DNA from: Enhydrobacter sp. | Lineage (GTDB): Bacteria; Pseudomonadota; Alphaproteobacteria; Reyranellales; Reyranellaceae | NCBI GenBank assembly: GCA_025808875.1 | Contig: CP075528.1 | Location: 2,106,473 to 2,170,472, forward strand | Length of the DNA stretch: 64,000 bases | Direction: 5' to 3' | Shown here: positions 34,439 to 42,754 of the stretch, piece after piece | How the letters are laid out: every line of letters starts with the position of its first letter | Position numbering within the stretch: position 1 is the first letter of the stretch | Notes under the pieces: model-generated | What the model was told of the DNA's origin: nothing | The model's input: only the letters and a program-made list of their open reading frames with translations | Database searches by the model: none | Program-made: the position numbers and the translations under genes

Positions 34439-35998
34439 GTGGCATTGAATTCCGGACCTGAAGACACTGCCATTGTTTGCCTGCTGAAGTCGCCGGCATT
34501 GCTGAAGGCGTTTGCGCTCAGCACTTTGACAGCACCACCTATCGGTTTGGCCTATCTTGCCGGCACGATGAAAGCGTCAGGCATCGGCCATCAGATCATC
34601 GATGCCGTCGGTGAGTCGGTCGATCAAATTGTAGCGCTCGATTTCTGCGACGCCTACGCTATCGGCCTGACGATGGACGAAATCGTAGCGCGTATTGATC
34701 CTCGCTCCGATATTATCGGCTTGTCTTGCATGTTTTCCTCGTCATGGCCGTACGACCACCGGCTGATCGCCAAGGTTCGTCAGCGCTTTCCCCGAGCGAC
34801 GATTGTGGTCGGCGGTGAGCATGCCACGGCTTGTTCTGACTACATCCTCGAGACTTGTCCTGCGGTCGATATATGCGTCAGGGGCGAGGGCGAGGAAACC
34901 CTTGTGGAACTGATAGGCGTTTTGCGCCGAGAGGGCGATCTTACCAAAGTTGCCGGTTTGGCGTATCGCGACGAAGGAAAAGTCCGGCGCACAGAAGCGC
35001 GCAAGCGTATCAGGGACATCGACGCCATACCGCTGCCGGATTGGGATCAAATCCCGATCGACAAATATATGCAGCGGGGGCTCGGCCACGGCGCTGCGAA
35101 CCTGCGCAGCATGCCGTTGATGGCCACTCGGGGATGTCCCTACCAGTGCACCTTCTGTTCTAGCCCGCAAATGTGGACTACCCGCTGGATGGCACGAACA
35201 CCGTCGATGGTCGTCGACGAGATGGAGCAGTACATTGAGCGCTATCGTGCCGAAAACTTCGACCTCTACGACCTGACCGCGATCATCAAGAAGGATTGGA
35301 TCGTAGCCTTTGCGCGGGAGATTCTCGGACGCGGTCTACGCATTGAGTATCAGCTGCCGAGCGGGACGCGCAGCGAGGCGATCGACGAAGAAGTTTCGGA
35401 GATTCTCTATCGATCGGGTTGCCGACAGATGAACTATGCGCCGGAGACGGGTTCGCCCGCGACCCTCGTGCGCATCAAGAAGAAGGTTAAGCTTCCGAGA
35501 CTTGAGCAATCATTGAGGGGAGCATGTCGTCACGGCCTCAAGGTGATGGTGAACATCATTCTGTTTCCTGACGATACGCCGCGAGACGTCTTTGAAACGT
35601 TCAAATTCATGCTGCGCTGTTCGTGGAACGGGCTGCATGACATCACGCTTGTGCCGTATGTGCCGTATCCGGGGGCCGAGTTATACGATCGGCTGGTGAA
35701 AGAAGAGCGGTTGCCGCCACTCGGCGAAGAGTACTTCATCAGCCTGCTGACCCATTCGGACATCTCGACTGCAAAGTCGCACAACCCGCGCTTCTCGGCC
35801 CGCCAAGTGCAGTGGATTCGCCTGGCGTTCCTCGCGCTGTTCTATTCGTCCAGTTACCTTTTTCGCCCGCATCGGATATTCGTCAATTTGAGGAACGTTG
35901 TTCGCAACACGCCCGAAACGCGAGGCGAGCGCGTCCTGCGTTCGTTGGCCGAGCGCCTCGTCAAGATATTCTGGCCGAAGAATCCCGCGCGCGCCTAA
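34439..35998 (+). CDS. Cobalamin-binding-type radical SAM protein
   Basis: The 519-residue protein (GTG start) has an N-terminal B12-binding-like domain (PPIGLAYLAGTMKASG, then ATIVVGGEHATACSD). The radical SAM core carries CPYQCTFC, with Cys233, Cys237 and Cys240 as cluster ligands. The C-terminus is hydrophobic-basic (RLAFLALFYSSSYLF), as in BchE/HpnJ-like members that work on lipids. Function is unknown. It is convergent with the flippase-Rieske-methyltransferase operon at 36030-38691, and a shared lipid or glycolipid substrate is possible. Confidence 0.82.
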   Translation: MALNSGPEDTAIVCLLKSPALLKAFALSTLTAPPIGLAYLAGTMKASGIGHQIIDAVGESVDQIVALDFCDAYAIGLTMDEIVARIDPRSDIIGLSCMFSSSWPYDHRLIAKVRQRFPRATIVVGGEHATACSDYILETCPAVDICVRGEGEETLVELIGVLRREGDLTKVAGLAYRDEGKVRRTEARKRIRDIDAIPLPDWDQIPIDKYMQRGLGHGAANLRSMPLMATRGCPYQCTFCSSPQMWTTRWMARTPSMVVDEMEQYIERYRAENFDLYDLTAIIKKDWIVAFAREILGRGLRIEYQLPSGTRSEAIDEEVSEILYRSGCRQMNYAPETGSPATLVRIKKKVKLPRLEQSLRGACRHGLKVMVNIILFPDDTPRDVFETFKFMLRCSWNGLHDITLVPYVPYPGAELYDRLVKEERLPPLGEEYFISLLTHSDISTAKSHNPRFSARQVQWIRLAFLALFYSSSYLFRPHRIFVNLRNVVRNTPETRGERVLRSLAERLVKIFWPKNPARA

Positions 35999-36029
35999 CG
36001 GGTTGCGGCCCGGGTGACTACGCGCGACA

Positions 36030-37028
36030 TCACCTTTTTTCTGTGGCTGCCCATAGCAGCCGATAGTCGACGCGTTGGGTGACCACGGCCAATCCAGTGA
36101 ACAGCAGCACTGTTCCAAGTTGAACTCCGTGCGCAATGACAGCGAAAGCGACCGATGCCTCGACAGGCACCTCGAATACAGCAAGGGCGACTACAACCGC
36201 CGCTTCGAAGGCTCCCAGTCCCCCTGGTCCGAGCGGCAACACGAAGCTCAATGCCACTGCTGCCATAGTGAACGGCGCTGCGGCCGAAGGGGCATCGTTG
36301 AACACTGCTTGCATTCCGAACCAGTACGAGCACGCCGTCACCAGCCAGATCACAGCAGAAATAGACACCAAGGGGATGGATACTCGCCATCGTCCGATCA
36401 TGGTGAGGCCGGCGAGTATCTCGGCTGCGATACTGTGCAGGCGGACTCGGTGCTTGGGAAGCAATCTGGCGAGCCATCGGTCCACTATGGCCAGGAACTG
36501 ACTGCGGTACCGCAAGATTAGAGAGAGGCCGGTCAAACCTGCGGCACCTACGGCCACTACCACCATCGATGCGTGGCCAATCCAGGCGGCGATTGGAGGC
36601 GCGAAGGCCAGTGCCGAGACGAAGATCACCACCACACAGATGAAGTCGCAAAGCCAGTCCGCAACGATCACGGTGAAACTGCGATGTATCTCTATGTTCA
36701 GGCGATGTCTCAGAAATATTGCCATTACTGCGTCGCCTGCTCGCATTGGCGCGAAAGAGTTGACCGCCATACCGAGGACCATCGCAGTCCAGATCGTTCG
36801 ATAGCGGGCGCCACGCACGCCACCGAGCACCGTCAACAAGTACCAGAAGCGCAAGGGGCGCAAGAGCAGGGCGAAAATCCAGACCGCCGTCATAGCGGCG
36901 ATTCCCTCGGGCGATGCCTCAGCAAATCGAGCGCCTAGCTCTCGCCAGTCGAGTCGGCTCAGCACCCACGCAAGAATCGCGCCGACCGCGACAAAGGCGA
37001 CAAGCCGCGGGACGAGCCTGGATTTCAT
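36030..37028 (-). CDS. Flippase-like domain membrane protein (LPG synthase TM family)
   Basis: The 332-residue protein has about eight hydrophobic segments and the pattern of the lysylphosphatidylglycerol synthase TM / flippase-like family: LRPLRFWYLL, then MAVNSFAPMRAGDAVMAIFL, then LPLGPGGLGAFEAAVVVAL. Family members are thought to move or handle lipids and lipid-linked intermediates. Its ATG overlaps the stop of the Rieske gene (ATGA), so it is the third gene of methyltransferase-Rieske-flippase. It may handle a lipid that the Rieske enzyme modifies; this is inference. Confidence 0.8.
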   Translation of the reverse strand: MKSRLVPRLVAFVAVGAILAWVLSRLDWRELGARFAEASPEGIAAMTAVWIFALLLRPLRFWYLLTVLGGVRGARYRTIWTAMVLGMAVNSFAPMRAGDAVMAIFLRHRLNIEIHRSFTVIVADWLCDFICVVVIFVSALAFAPPIAAWIGHASMVVVAVGAAGLTGLSLILRYRSQFLAIVDRWLARLLPKHRVRLHSIAAEILAGLTMIGRWRVSIPLVSISAVIWLVTACSYWFGMQAVFNDAPSAAAPFTMAAVALSFVLPLGPGGLGAFEAAVVVALAVFEVPVEASVAFAVIAHGVQLGTVLLFTGLAVVTQRVDYRLLWAATEKR

Positions 37029-37963
37029 ACGGAGACAGCAGCCGTTCCGGGCGCCAGGACGATCATGTCACCTGAAAGTTCCAGGCGCGCGCCACAAATC
37101 TCCACAATGCCACCATCGGGAACGAGACGGCGCGCGGCGAATTCGAGGCCGTGCCAAGGGCAGCGGACTATTGAACCGCTAAGGTGCTCGGGGCGGATCT
37201 CTGCGCCTTCATGCGGACAGACGCTGGGCCATATCTCGACCGCATCTTTTTGTCGACGCAGGATGTAGGAACGGTTCGCTACCTCGATCTGAACGGCACG
37301 GCCGTCCGGGAGATCCGCGAGCGAGATCGAAACGGGGTCCTGTAGCGGTGGGAAGATCGTGCTGTTGCCCTTGACGTTCGAATTAACGAAATCGGGAAGG
37401 TCCGTCTTGAAGCGGTAGCCCGCGGCACGCAACGCGACCCGGCGATCGCGAATAGGGTCGTCCTCGCGGTTTTGGAGATGGTTTAGGCGTACCAATCGGC
37501 GGCTGAGGAGCGGATGAAGGAATCGGAGCCAGCGGTGCGATGCGATGGTCCAACTCACGTCCATTTGGGACTCGTTGCCGTTCGGATTGCACTCGATGAT
37601 GATGACGACGGCAATCAGGCCAAACAGGACCATGACCTGGTAGAAGCCGTTTTCCTTGAAGTAGCCGTCAAACACCGGAATGACGAACGGCCAGTGACCG
37701 AACCTAGTGAGCGAGAAGCTGGTGGAGCCTCCAATGTGAATACGAGCCGCGACACCATAGGTCCGGTGAATGAGGGGCCGATGGCTTTGATCCATGTGGT
37801 TCCACACAAGATCACGCAGTTCCGAACGGCTAGGATATCGGTAGCTACCCTTGGTGATATGGGCCGCCGGGATGAGCTTGCGCAGCGTATCATCGACTTT
37901 GCTTTGATCGACGAAAGCCTCTCCGGCAGTAGCCGTGAGCGAAGGGTCGAAGAAGGACGCCAT
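37025..37963 (-). CDS. Rieske [2Fe-2S] protein with N-terminal SRPBCC-like region
   Basis: The 312-residue protein carries a C-terminal Rieske domain: CPHEGAEI and CPWHGLEF give the two Cys and two His cluster ligands. The N-terminal ~200 residues include DVSWTIASHRWLRFLHPLL and look like the alpha/beta SRPBCC catalytic part of Rieske oxygenases. The usual order in ring-hydroxylating oxygenases is Rieske first, so the domain order appears reversed. If the N-terminal part binds iron, this would be a mono-oxygenase acting on a lipid or sugar. The iron ligands are not obvious. It lies 8 bp after the methyltransferase gene and overlaps the flippase-like gene by 4 bp. Confidence 0.78.
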   Translation of the reverse strand: MASFFDPSLTATAGEAFVDQSKVDDTLRKLIPAAHITKGSYRYPSRSELRDLVWNHMDQSHRPLIHRTYGVAARIHIGGSTSFSLTRFGHWPFVIPVFDGYFKENGFYQVMVLFGLIAVVIIIECNPNGNESQMDVSWTIASHRWLRFLHPLLSRRLVRLNHLQNREDDPIRDRRVALRAAGYRFKTDLPDFVNSNVKGNSTIFPPLQDPVSISLADLPDGRAVQIEVANRSYILRRQKDAVEIWPSVCPHEGAEIRPEHLSGSIVRCPWHGLEFAARRLVPDGGIVEICGARLELSGDMIVLAPGTAAVSV

Positions 37964-37971
37964 TGTCCTGC

Positions 37972-38691
37972 TCAGGGGCCCGCTATGCGCTTTTGCGCGA
38001 CGAGTTCGATCGAGTACTCAGCGTCGGACATGAAACTCACGGGAATATTTGGATCGTAGCCGGCGTCACAAATCTTCTTGTGGACTATCTCCGCGCCTTT
38101 CAGCGTCCGACTGATGAGCGGGATCAGTCCAACTGTATCCGGAGGATCGTCTCGATCGAGCAGAAAGAAGTGCTTATGGTCAGTACTGACGACCGAAGGC
38201 AACGTGCACTTGCGCTCAAAGAGATCCCGTTCGGGCAGATAAAGGATAAGGTAGCCGCCGGGTCTCAGCACACGCCACCAATTCAGAAGTGCTCGCGCGG
38301 GGTCTTCGAGATGCTCGATGATGTGCGACGCATAGACGAAGTCGAAGGTATCGTCGGCGATGCCAGCGAGCTCGTGGGCATCACCATGCTCGACGTCCCA
38401 ACCGCGGCAATTGGGAACAACCAAGTCACCGCCGTAGCCGATATCAATACCTCGTCCAGAAAAGTACTTGTCGAAGAAACCTTCGGCTTGCCGGCGTGTT
38501 CTGGCTTTGCTCGTTTCCTTGGCCATGATCGGCCGCCGTATCAACCGGAAGCGATATCGATTTATGAGGTAGTACAGTGTCGGCAGGCGCCTTAGCAGAC
38601 CAAGGGGTAGAACATTGGACAGCCAGCGGATCAAAGCGTCTTCGGTGGAAGTTCGCAGAGCCTTCACTTGTTCTTGAGGAGGTACTCGCAC
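37972..38691 (-). CDS. Class I SAM-dependent methyltransferase
   Basis: The 239-residue protein has a helical N-terminus and a Rossmann methyltransferase domain. The motif I region is FSGRGIDIGYGGDLVV, followed by GWDVEHGDAHEL, then YASHIIEHLEDP and LRPGGYLILYLPE. The pattern fits methyltransferase domain type 11, common in glycan clusters. It is the first gene of the three-gene operon with the Rieske and flippase-like proteins. Upstream lies the 2-kb decayed region, so the promoter is probably within 38692-38760, though no clear -35/-10 pair was identified. Confidence 0.83.
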   Translation of the reverse strand: MRVPPQEQVKALRTSTEDALIRWLSNVLPLGLLRRLPTLYYLINRYRFRLIRRPIMAKETSKARTRRQAEGFFDKYFSGRGIDIGYGGDLVVPNCRGWDVEHGDAHELAGIADDTFDFVYASHIIEHLEDPARALLNWWRVLRPGGYLILYLPERDLFERKCTLPSVVSTDHKHFFLLDRDDPPDTVGLIPLISRTLKGAEIVHKKICDAGYDPNIPVSFMSDAEYSIELVAQKRIAGP

Positions 38692-38959
38692 TGGACGGTC
38701 ATGCCCTTAGTACTTGATGAATAGGCCCGACGCTGCCGCATGGGTCCCGAAACGGGTCGATGAAGCAGGGTGTGGCTGGAATGTCGATAGATTATTTTGG
38801 TGGCCTTATGCGAAGGCTGCAACCAGTAGCGTCAGTGGATCTTCCCTCGCCGGCGCAACATTCGTTTGTACAGTTGGTTCGTTTGGCGGTGACACATGAA
38901 CACTATTCCATTCCCAAATCGGACAAGTCCGCCTACTCGAAGGGCTAGACGGGGCAACC

Positions 38960-39140
38960 TCATCGCAATGGCGGACAATCAGCCATAAATGACGGATCGG
39001 CAATATCGGCCGCAAGTGCGAGGGCGGCTATGACTGGACCGACGGCCAGTACGTGGGGCAACTGCGCTTGCGCCGGTGGCTTGGGCGAAGGGCCGCTATT
39101 GGACGGGCTCGAGCGAGCGGTGGCCCGCAAGTTCGACATG
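38960..39140 (-). mobile_element. Possible IS110-family transposase remnant
   Basis: Read on the minus strand, a short frame gives LPHVLAVGPVIAALALAADI followed by ADPSFM. This resembles the helix-hairpin-helix core of IS110/IS1111 transposases, where a proline-glycine-valine-glycine-proline motif precedes a threonine/alanine-rich helix and an aspartate-proline. The match covers only ~30 residues, the flanking residues do not fit, and no complete transposase or element ends were found. It may be chance. Confidence 0.3.
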
Positions 39141-39277
39141 GCCTCGTCGCATAACCGACCGACCCAAATCGACGTGCGGCCGACGAACATTGCCATCGAC
39201 GAGATCTCGGGCGAAGTCGATTTCGGGTCCGAGCCACGATTCGCCAGCCAAGTCGGAGCCACGGCTGCGGGCAGTGC

Positions 39278-39291
39278 GGGGGGGGGGGGGG
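39278..39291. repeat. Homopolymer tract of 14 G
   Basis: Fourteen consecutive G residues lie in the decayed region, inside an open frame at 39030-39344 (plus strand) that would read four glycines there. A change of one base would shift that frame. No recognised product depends on it, so a phase-variation role is unproven. Confidence 0.8.
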
Positions 39292-39486
39292 TGAAGATCT
39301 CATCGGCCGACAGGGTGGTCTACCGGTTCGCCTTCGTCCCTTGACTCTCCACGACAATTTTTCCACCGGTGAACCAGATTGGAGCGAAGGGACGCGGGCG
39401 CCTAACGTAACCGCATGTGTGCATGTGCTCCTGTTCGGATCGACGCCGGCTTGCGTTTGCGTGAGGCCGTGGCGGCTGCGATCGAG

Positions 39487-40054
39487 GTTTCTGCGGGTCC
39501 TGCGGTTTCGGCGACGTGCCGCCGACAGCTCACCGTGGTGCGCGAACTCACGGTCTTGCGCGACAGCCGGCGTCCGCTGCGCAGCAGCCAACCGTCAAAA
39601 GCCCGTCTGATTCTCGTTACATTGGAGTCGGCGAAGCGCGACCGGCGGCGTGGCCAAGCAGCTCGAAAAGTATCGTGGAGAATCAAAGGGCGATTCGCGA
39701 ATCGTCGACCAGATTGGAACGGCGCGTGCGACTCCCCTGGGCTCGCACCCATGTGTGCGCCTGCCGTCTTCGATCCAGGATCCGGCTGCCGTTTACGTAA
39801 AGCGGGAGTCACTGCCGTTATCCGCCGTTATCGTGAAACATCACGAACCCGAAAAACGGGACGAAGGTTCGTTTATGACCGTCCAGTCCGGCTCACGGCG
39901 CCGGGTTTCCGGGGTTTCCGGTATTTCCGCCGCACTCCTTCGTCCCGGTCCGGAACTATCGCGGCAGGTTTCTGCGGTTTGTGCGGTTTCTGCGAAGGGC
40001 TGTGGCTTCGCCCGAGCGGACTCCAACTCGTCTTCCGGGTTTCCGTAGTTTCCG
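39487..40054. repeat. Array of triple tandem nonamer blocks
   Basis: Blocks of 9-bp units lie at 39487-39513 (GTTTCTGCG type, three units), 39903-39929 (GGGTTTCCG type, three units), 39968-39994 (GTTTCTGCG type, three units) and 40037-40054 (GGGTTTCCG type, two units). The last three blocks start 65 and 69 bp apart. The segments between them carry CCGGTCCGG and CCCGAGCGGA cores, like the CCGAGATCGG core between the two blocks at 427-515. Confidence 0.7.
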
Positions 40055-40161
40055 CAGCCGCGATTGGGTGTGTGCGAACGATCGAAACGGCCCACGCATC
40101 CATTCACACAACATCTGGGGCCGGTCGCCGGTTCGACCGTCTCCGCCACCGTTAACCACCG

Positions 40162-40605
40162 TTAGGTTGTAATGAAGTTGCGCGCGTCTAGTAGGTCGAT
40201 ACCTCCTGATGGATGGGCATGGCGGTGCTGCCGATACCAGGTGATCGGGTGTTGCAGACCTTTCTTCAGCGGCAACCGGGCCGCGAAGCCGACCTCCTTC
40301 ACGGGCCGATTGTCCATCTGCCGTACCGGAATGGTGCTGGGGCGGGACGATCGAAACGCAACTCAGCCCCTGAAGCCAGCGACTCCGTCTCCAGGACCGG
40401 CTTCATCAAGGAGCCCTTGCCGGATGTTGAAGGCGAGATGCAGATCGGGGTTGGCTGTAACCATTTCGGCACCGCTCAAGGGGCCTGTAGGGGCTTCTTG
40501 TGGACCGTGAGCCTTGGTTGTGCACCTCGCTCGGCGAGGCGCAGTGCCAGAACCAATGAACCCGGAGCCGCCTGCGATTAGTATTTTCTTACCTTTGAAA
40601 TCCAT
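40162..40605 (-). pseudogene. Broken NAD-dependent epimerase, paralogue of the 29092 gene
   Basis: From the ATG at 40603-40605 the minus strand encodes MDFKGKKILIAGGSGFIGS, clearly related to the start of the 29092-30054 epimerase. The frame then runs into unrelated residues. Further along, in other frames, come NPDLHLAFNI and then RPSTIPVRQMDN and KKGLQHPITWYR, matching the last quarter of the same paralogue (RPSTTPVRLMDN and GLRRTIAWYK). The middle ~180 codons, including the active site, are gone and at least one frameshift is present. The remains end at a TAA at 40162-40164. Confidence 0.8.
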
Positions 40606-40753
40606 GACCTTCCATAAACCGTGGCGGCTCAAGGGACTAGACGGCGCAACCCTATTGCCATATCTGAGCCGCCGATTTACCAGTAGGGTTCAACGGCTTC
40701 TTCTTCGGCGCCCGCCAGCGTGGCTTGGCCGGGGTCATATCACCGGAGCGTAA

Positions 40754-42748
40754 ATGTCGACGCCGAACGGACAGCTCAAGATCGGCCTGGTCCAGATCAA
40801 CAACTCGTTCTCGGGCCAGAATTACCTGCCGTACTCGATCGCACTTCTGCAGACCTATGTGCAGAAGTTCTCGCCCAATCCCGGCCGGTATGACTTCCTG
40901 ACCCCGCTCTACAAGCGCGTCCGCATCGCCGATGCGGTCGAAACCATGAAGGACGCTGATCTGGTCGGGTTTTCGACCTACGTCTGGAACGGCCGCATCT
41001 CGCTCGAGATCGCCCGGCGGCTCAAGGCGCTGAAACCCGGTATCGTAGTCGTGTTCGGCGGCCCGCACGTGCCTGACCAGCCGGAGGCCTTCCTGCGCGC
41101 CAATCCGCAGATCGACCTTGCCGTCCACAACGAGGGCGAGCGGACCTTCCTGAAGCTCTTGGAGGCGTTCCCGGACCGCGAGGCCTGGTCGAAGCTCGCT
41201 GGCGTCAGCTTGGTCAAGGAAGATGGCAGCTTCGTGCGCAACCCGAACATCGACCGCGTACGCGATCTCGATGAGATCCCCTCGCCGTTCCTCGAGGGGG
41301 CTTTCGACTCGATCATGAAGGCCAACCCCAGCGAGAGCTGGATCGGCCTGTGGGAAACAAATCGTGGCTGTCCGTTCCGCTGCACCTTCTGCGACTGGGG
41401 CTCGGCCACCGCCGGCAAGGTGACGAAGTTCGGTGAAGAGCGGCTGTTCCACGAAGTCGATTGGTTTGCGAAGAAGAAGATCGAATACATCTTCTGCTGC
41501 GATGCCAATTTCGGCATTCAGAAGCGCGACGTCGACATCGCCAATTATGTCGCCGACGTGAAGAAGCAGACCGGCTATCCGGTGGCCCTGTCGGTGCAGA
41601 ACACCAAGAACGCAACCGAGCGGGCCTATCTCACCCAGAAGATTCTGTCGGACGCCGGCTTGAACAAGGGCGTGGCCCTTTCCATGCAGAGCGTGGACAT
41701 GACCACGCTCGAGGCGATCAAGCGCGACAACATCTCACTCGACACCTACATGGAGCTCCAGCGCCGCTTCACCAGGGACAAGGTCGAGACCTACTCCGAC
41801 CTTATCCTTGGCCTGCCCGGCGAGACCTACGAGTCGTTCGTCCGCGGCGTCGACCAGCTCATGGAGAACGGCCAGCACAACCGCATCCAGTTCAACAATC
41901 TCTCGATCCTACCCAATGCCGAGATGGGCGATCCTGCGTATCAGAAGAAGTACGGCATGATCACGATCGAATCGAAGATCATCAACATCCACGGCGAACG
42001 AGTCGAGCTGGACGACGACGTACCAGAGGTGCAGGACCTCGTCATCGCCACGGCGGCAACGCCGCTCGCGGACTGGCGGCGCACGCGCGTTTTCTGCTGG
42101 ATGACGGCGTTGCTGCACTTCGACAAGCTGTTTCAGATCCCGCTGATCCTGGCGCACGGCATCTCGGGCATATCGTACCGGGACATGATCGAAGCCTTCA
42201 TGGCTGCCGAACGCGAAGCCTATCCGTTGATCGCCGAAATCAACGACTTCTTTCACAGCGAGGCGAGGTCGATCCAGGAAGGAGGCGCGGAGTACGTCTT
42301 TTCCAGGGAGTATCTGGGCATCTACTGGCCGGCCGACGAGTACATCTTCGTCAAGCTGACCGACGAGGGGCGCGTCGCCGCGTTTTACGCCGAGGCCGGC
42401 AAGCTGCTGGCGGAGACGCTGCGGGCCCGTCACGCCAATCTGGCCATGGACGTGATCGACGAGGCGGTGAAGCTGAATGGTGCGCTCGTCCATCAACCGT
42501 TTGCCACGGAGAACAGCCGTATCAGGCTGCGCTACGACCTGCTCGACTACTGGCACAAGGTGCGCAACGGCGAACAGCCGTTGCTCAAGGAGACGATGAT
42601 CGAAGTCGAAATCGACCGTTTGAGCAAGCGCTACGACGATTTCCAGAAGTGGTGTCGCGAGATCGTGTGGTGGGGCAACAAGAAGGGTGCCTATCTCTAC
42701 ACGCCGCGCGCCGTGGAGATCACACCGGAGCTGGCCGGACACTATTGA
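40754..42748 (+). CDS. Cobalamin-binding-type radical SAM protein
   Basis: The 664-residue protein has an N-terminal B12-binding-like domain (KIGLVQINNSFSGQNYLPYS, then IVVVFGGPHVPDQPEAFL). The radical SAM core has CPFRCTFCDWG, with Cys206, Cys210 and Cys213 as ligands. A C-terminal region of ~200 residues rich in aromatic and acidic residues is unassigned. The GGAG upstream supports the ATG at 40754. It is followed after 6 bp by an aldo/keto reductase gene, so the pair probably acts on one substrate. Type of reaction is unknown; C-methylation or a radical rearrangement of a sugar are possible. Confidence 0.83.
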   Translation: MSTPNGQLKIGLVQINNSFSGQNYLPYSIALLQTYVQKFSPNPGRYDFLTPLYKRVRIADAVETMKDADLVGFSTYVWNGRISLEIARRLKALKPGIVVVFGGPHVPDQPEAFLRANPQIDLAVHNEGERTFLKLLEAFPDREAWSKLAGVSLVKEDGSFVRNPNIDRVRDLDEIPSPFLEGAFDSIMKANPSESWIGLWETNRGCPFRCTFCDWGSATAGKVTKFGEERLFHEVDWFAKKKIEYIFCCDANFGIQKRDVDIANYVADVKKQTGYPVALSVQNTKNATERAYLTQKILSDAGLNKGVALSMQSVDMTTLEAIKRDNISLDTYMELQRRFTRDKVETYSDLILGLPGETYESFVRGVDQLMENGQHNRIQFNNLSILPNAEMGDPAYQKKYGMITIESKIINIHGERVELDDDVPEVQDLVIATAATPLADWRRTRVFCWMTALLHFDKLFQIPLILAHGISGISYRDMIEAFMAAEREAYPLIAEINDFFHSEARSIQEGGAEYVFSREYLGIYWPADEYIFVKLTDEGRVAAFYAEAGKLLAETLRARHANLAMDVIDEAVKLNGALVHQPFATENSRIRLRYDLLDYWHKVRNGEQPLLKETMIEVEIDRLSKRYDDFQKWCREIVWWGNKKGAYLYTPRAVEITPELAGHY

Positions 42749-42754
42749 TCAGGC

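Larger units (their letters stand above)
38692..40753. other. Two-kb decayed region: pseudogene, possible IS remnant, repeats
   Basis: No intact gene is supported here. From left to right it holds a possible IS110-type transposase remnant (minus strand, 38960-39140), a run of 14 G (39278-39291), a 14-bp palindrome CGATTCGCGAATCG (39691-39704), triple-nonamer blocks (39487-40054), and a broken epimerase gene (40162-40605, minus). Two 24-bp stretches starting CTAGACGG at 38945 and 40637 are about 80 percent identical and flank most of it. Imperfect inverted arms at about 39328-39365 and 39663-39700 suggest a small transposable remnant. A frame at 39030-39344 with a GAGGG site runs through the G tract but has no recognised family. 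Confidence 0.6.

Noticed and set aside
39903..40054. CRISPR array by spacing (65-69 bp period)
   Set aside because: Same reasons: no conserved repeat, related gaps, no cas genes.
39415..40155. Plus-strand open frame of about 246 codons in the decayed region
   Set aside because: Its residues are arginine/serine-rich with three-residue repeats made by the nonamer blocks. There is no ribosome site and no family.
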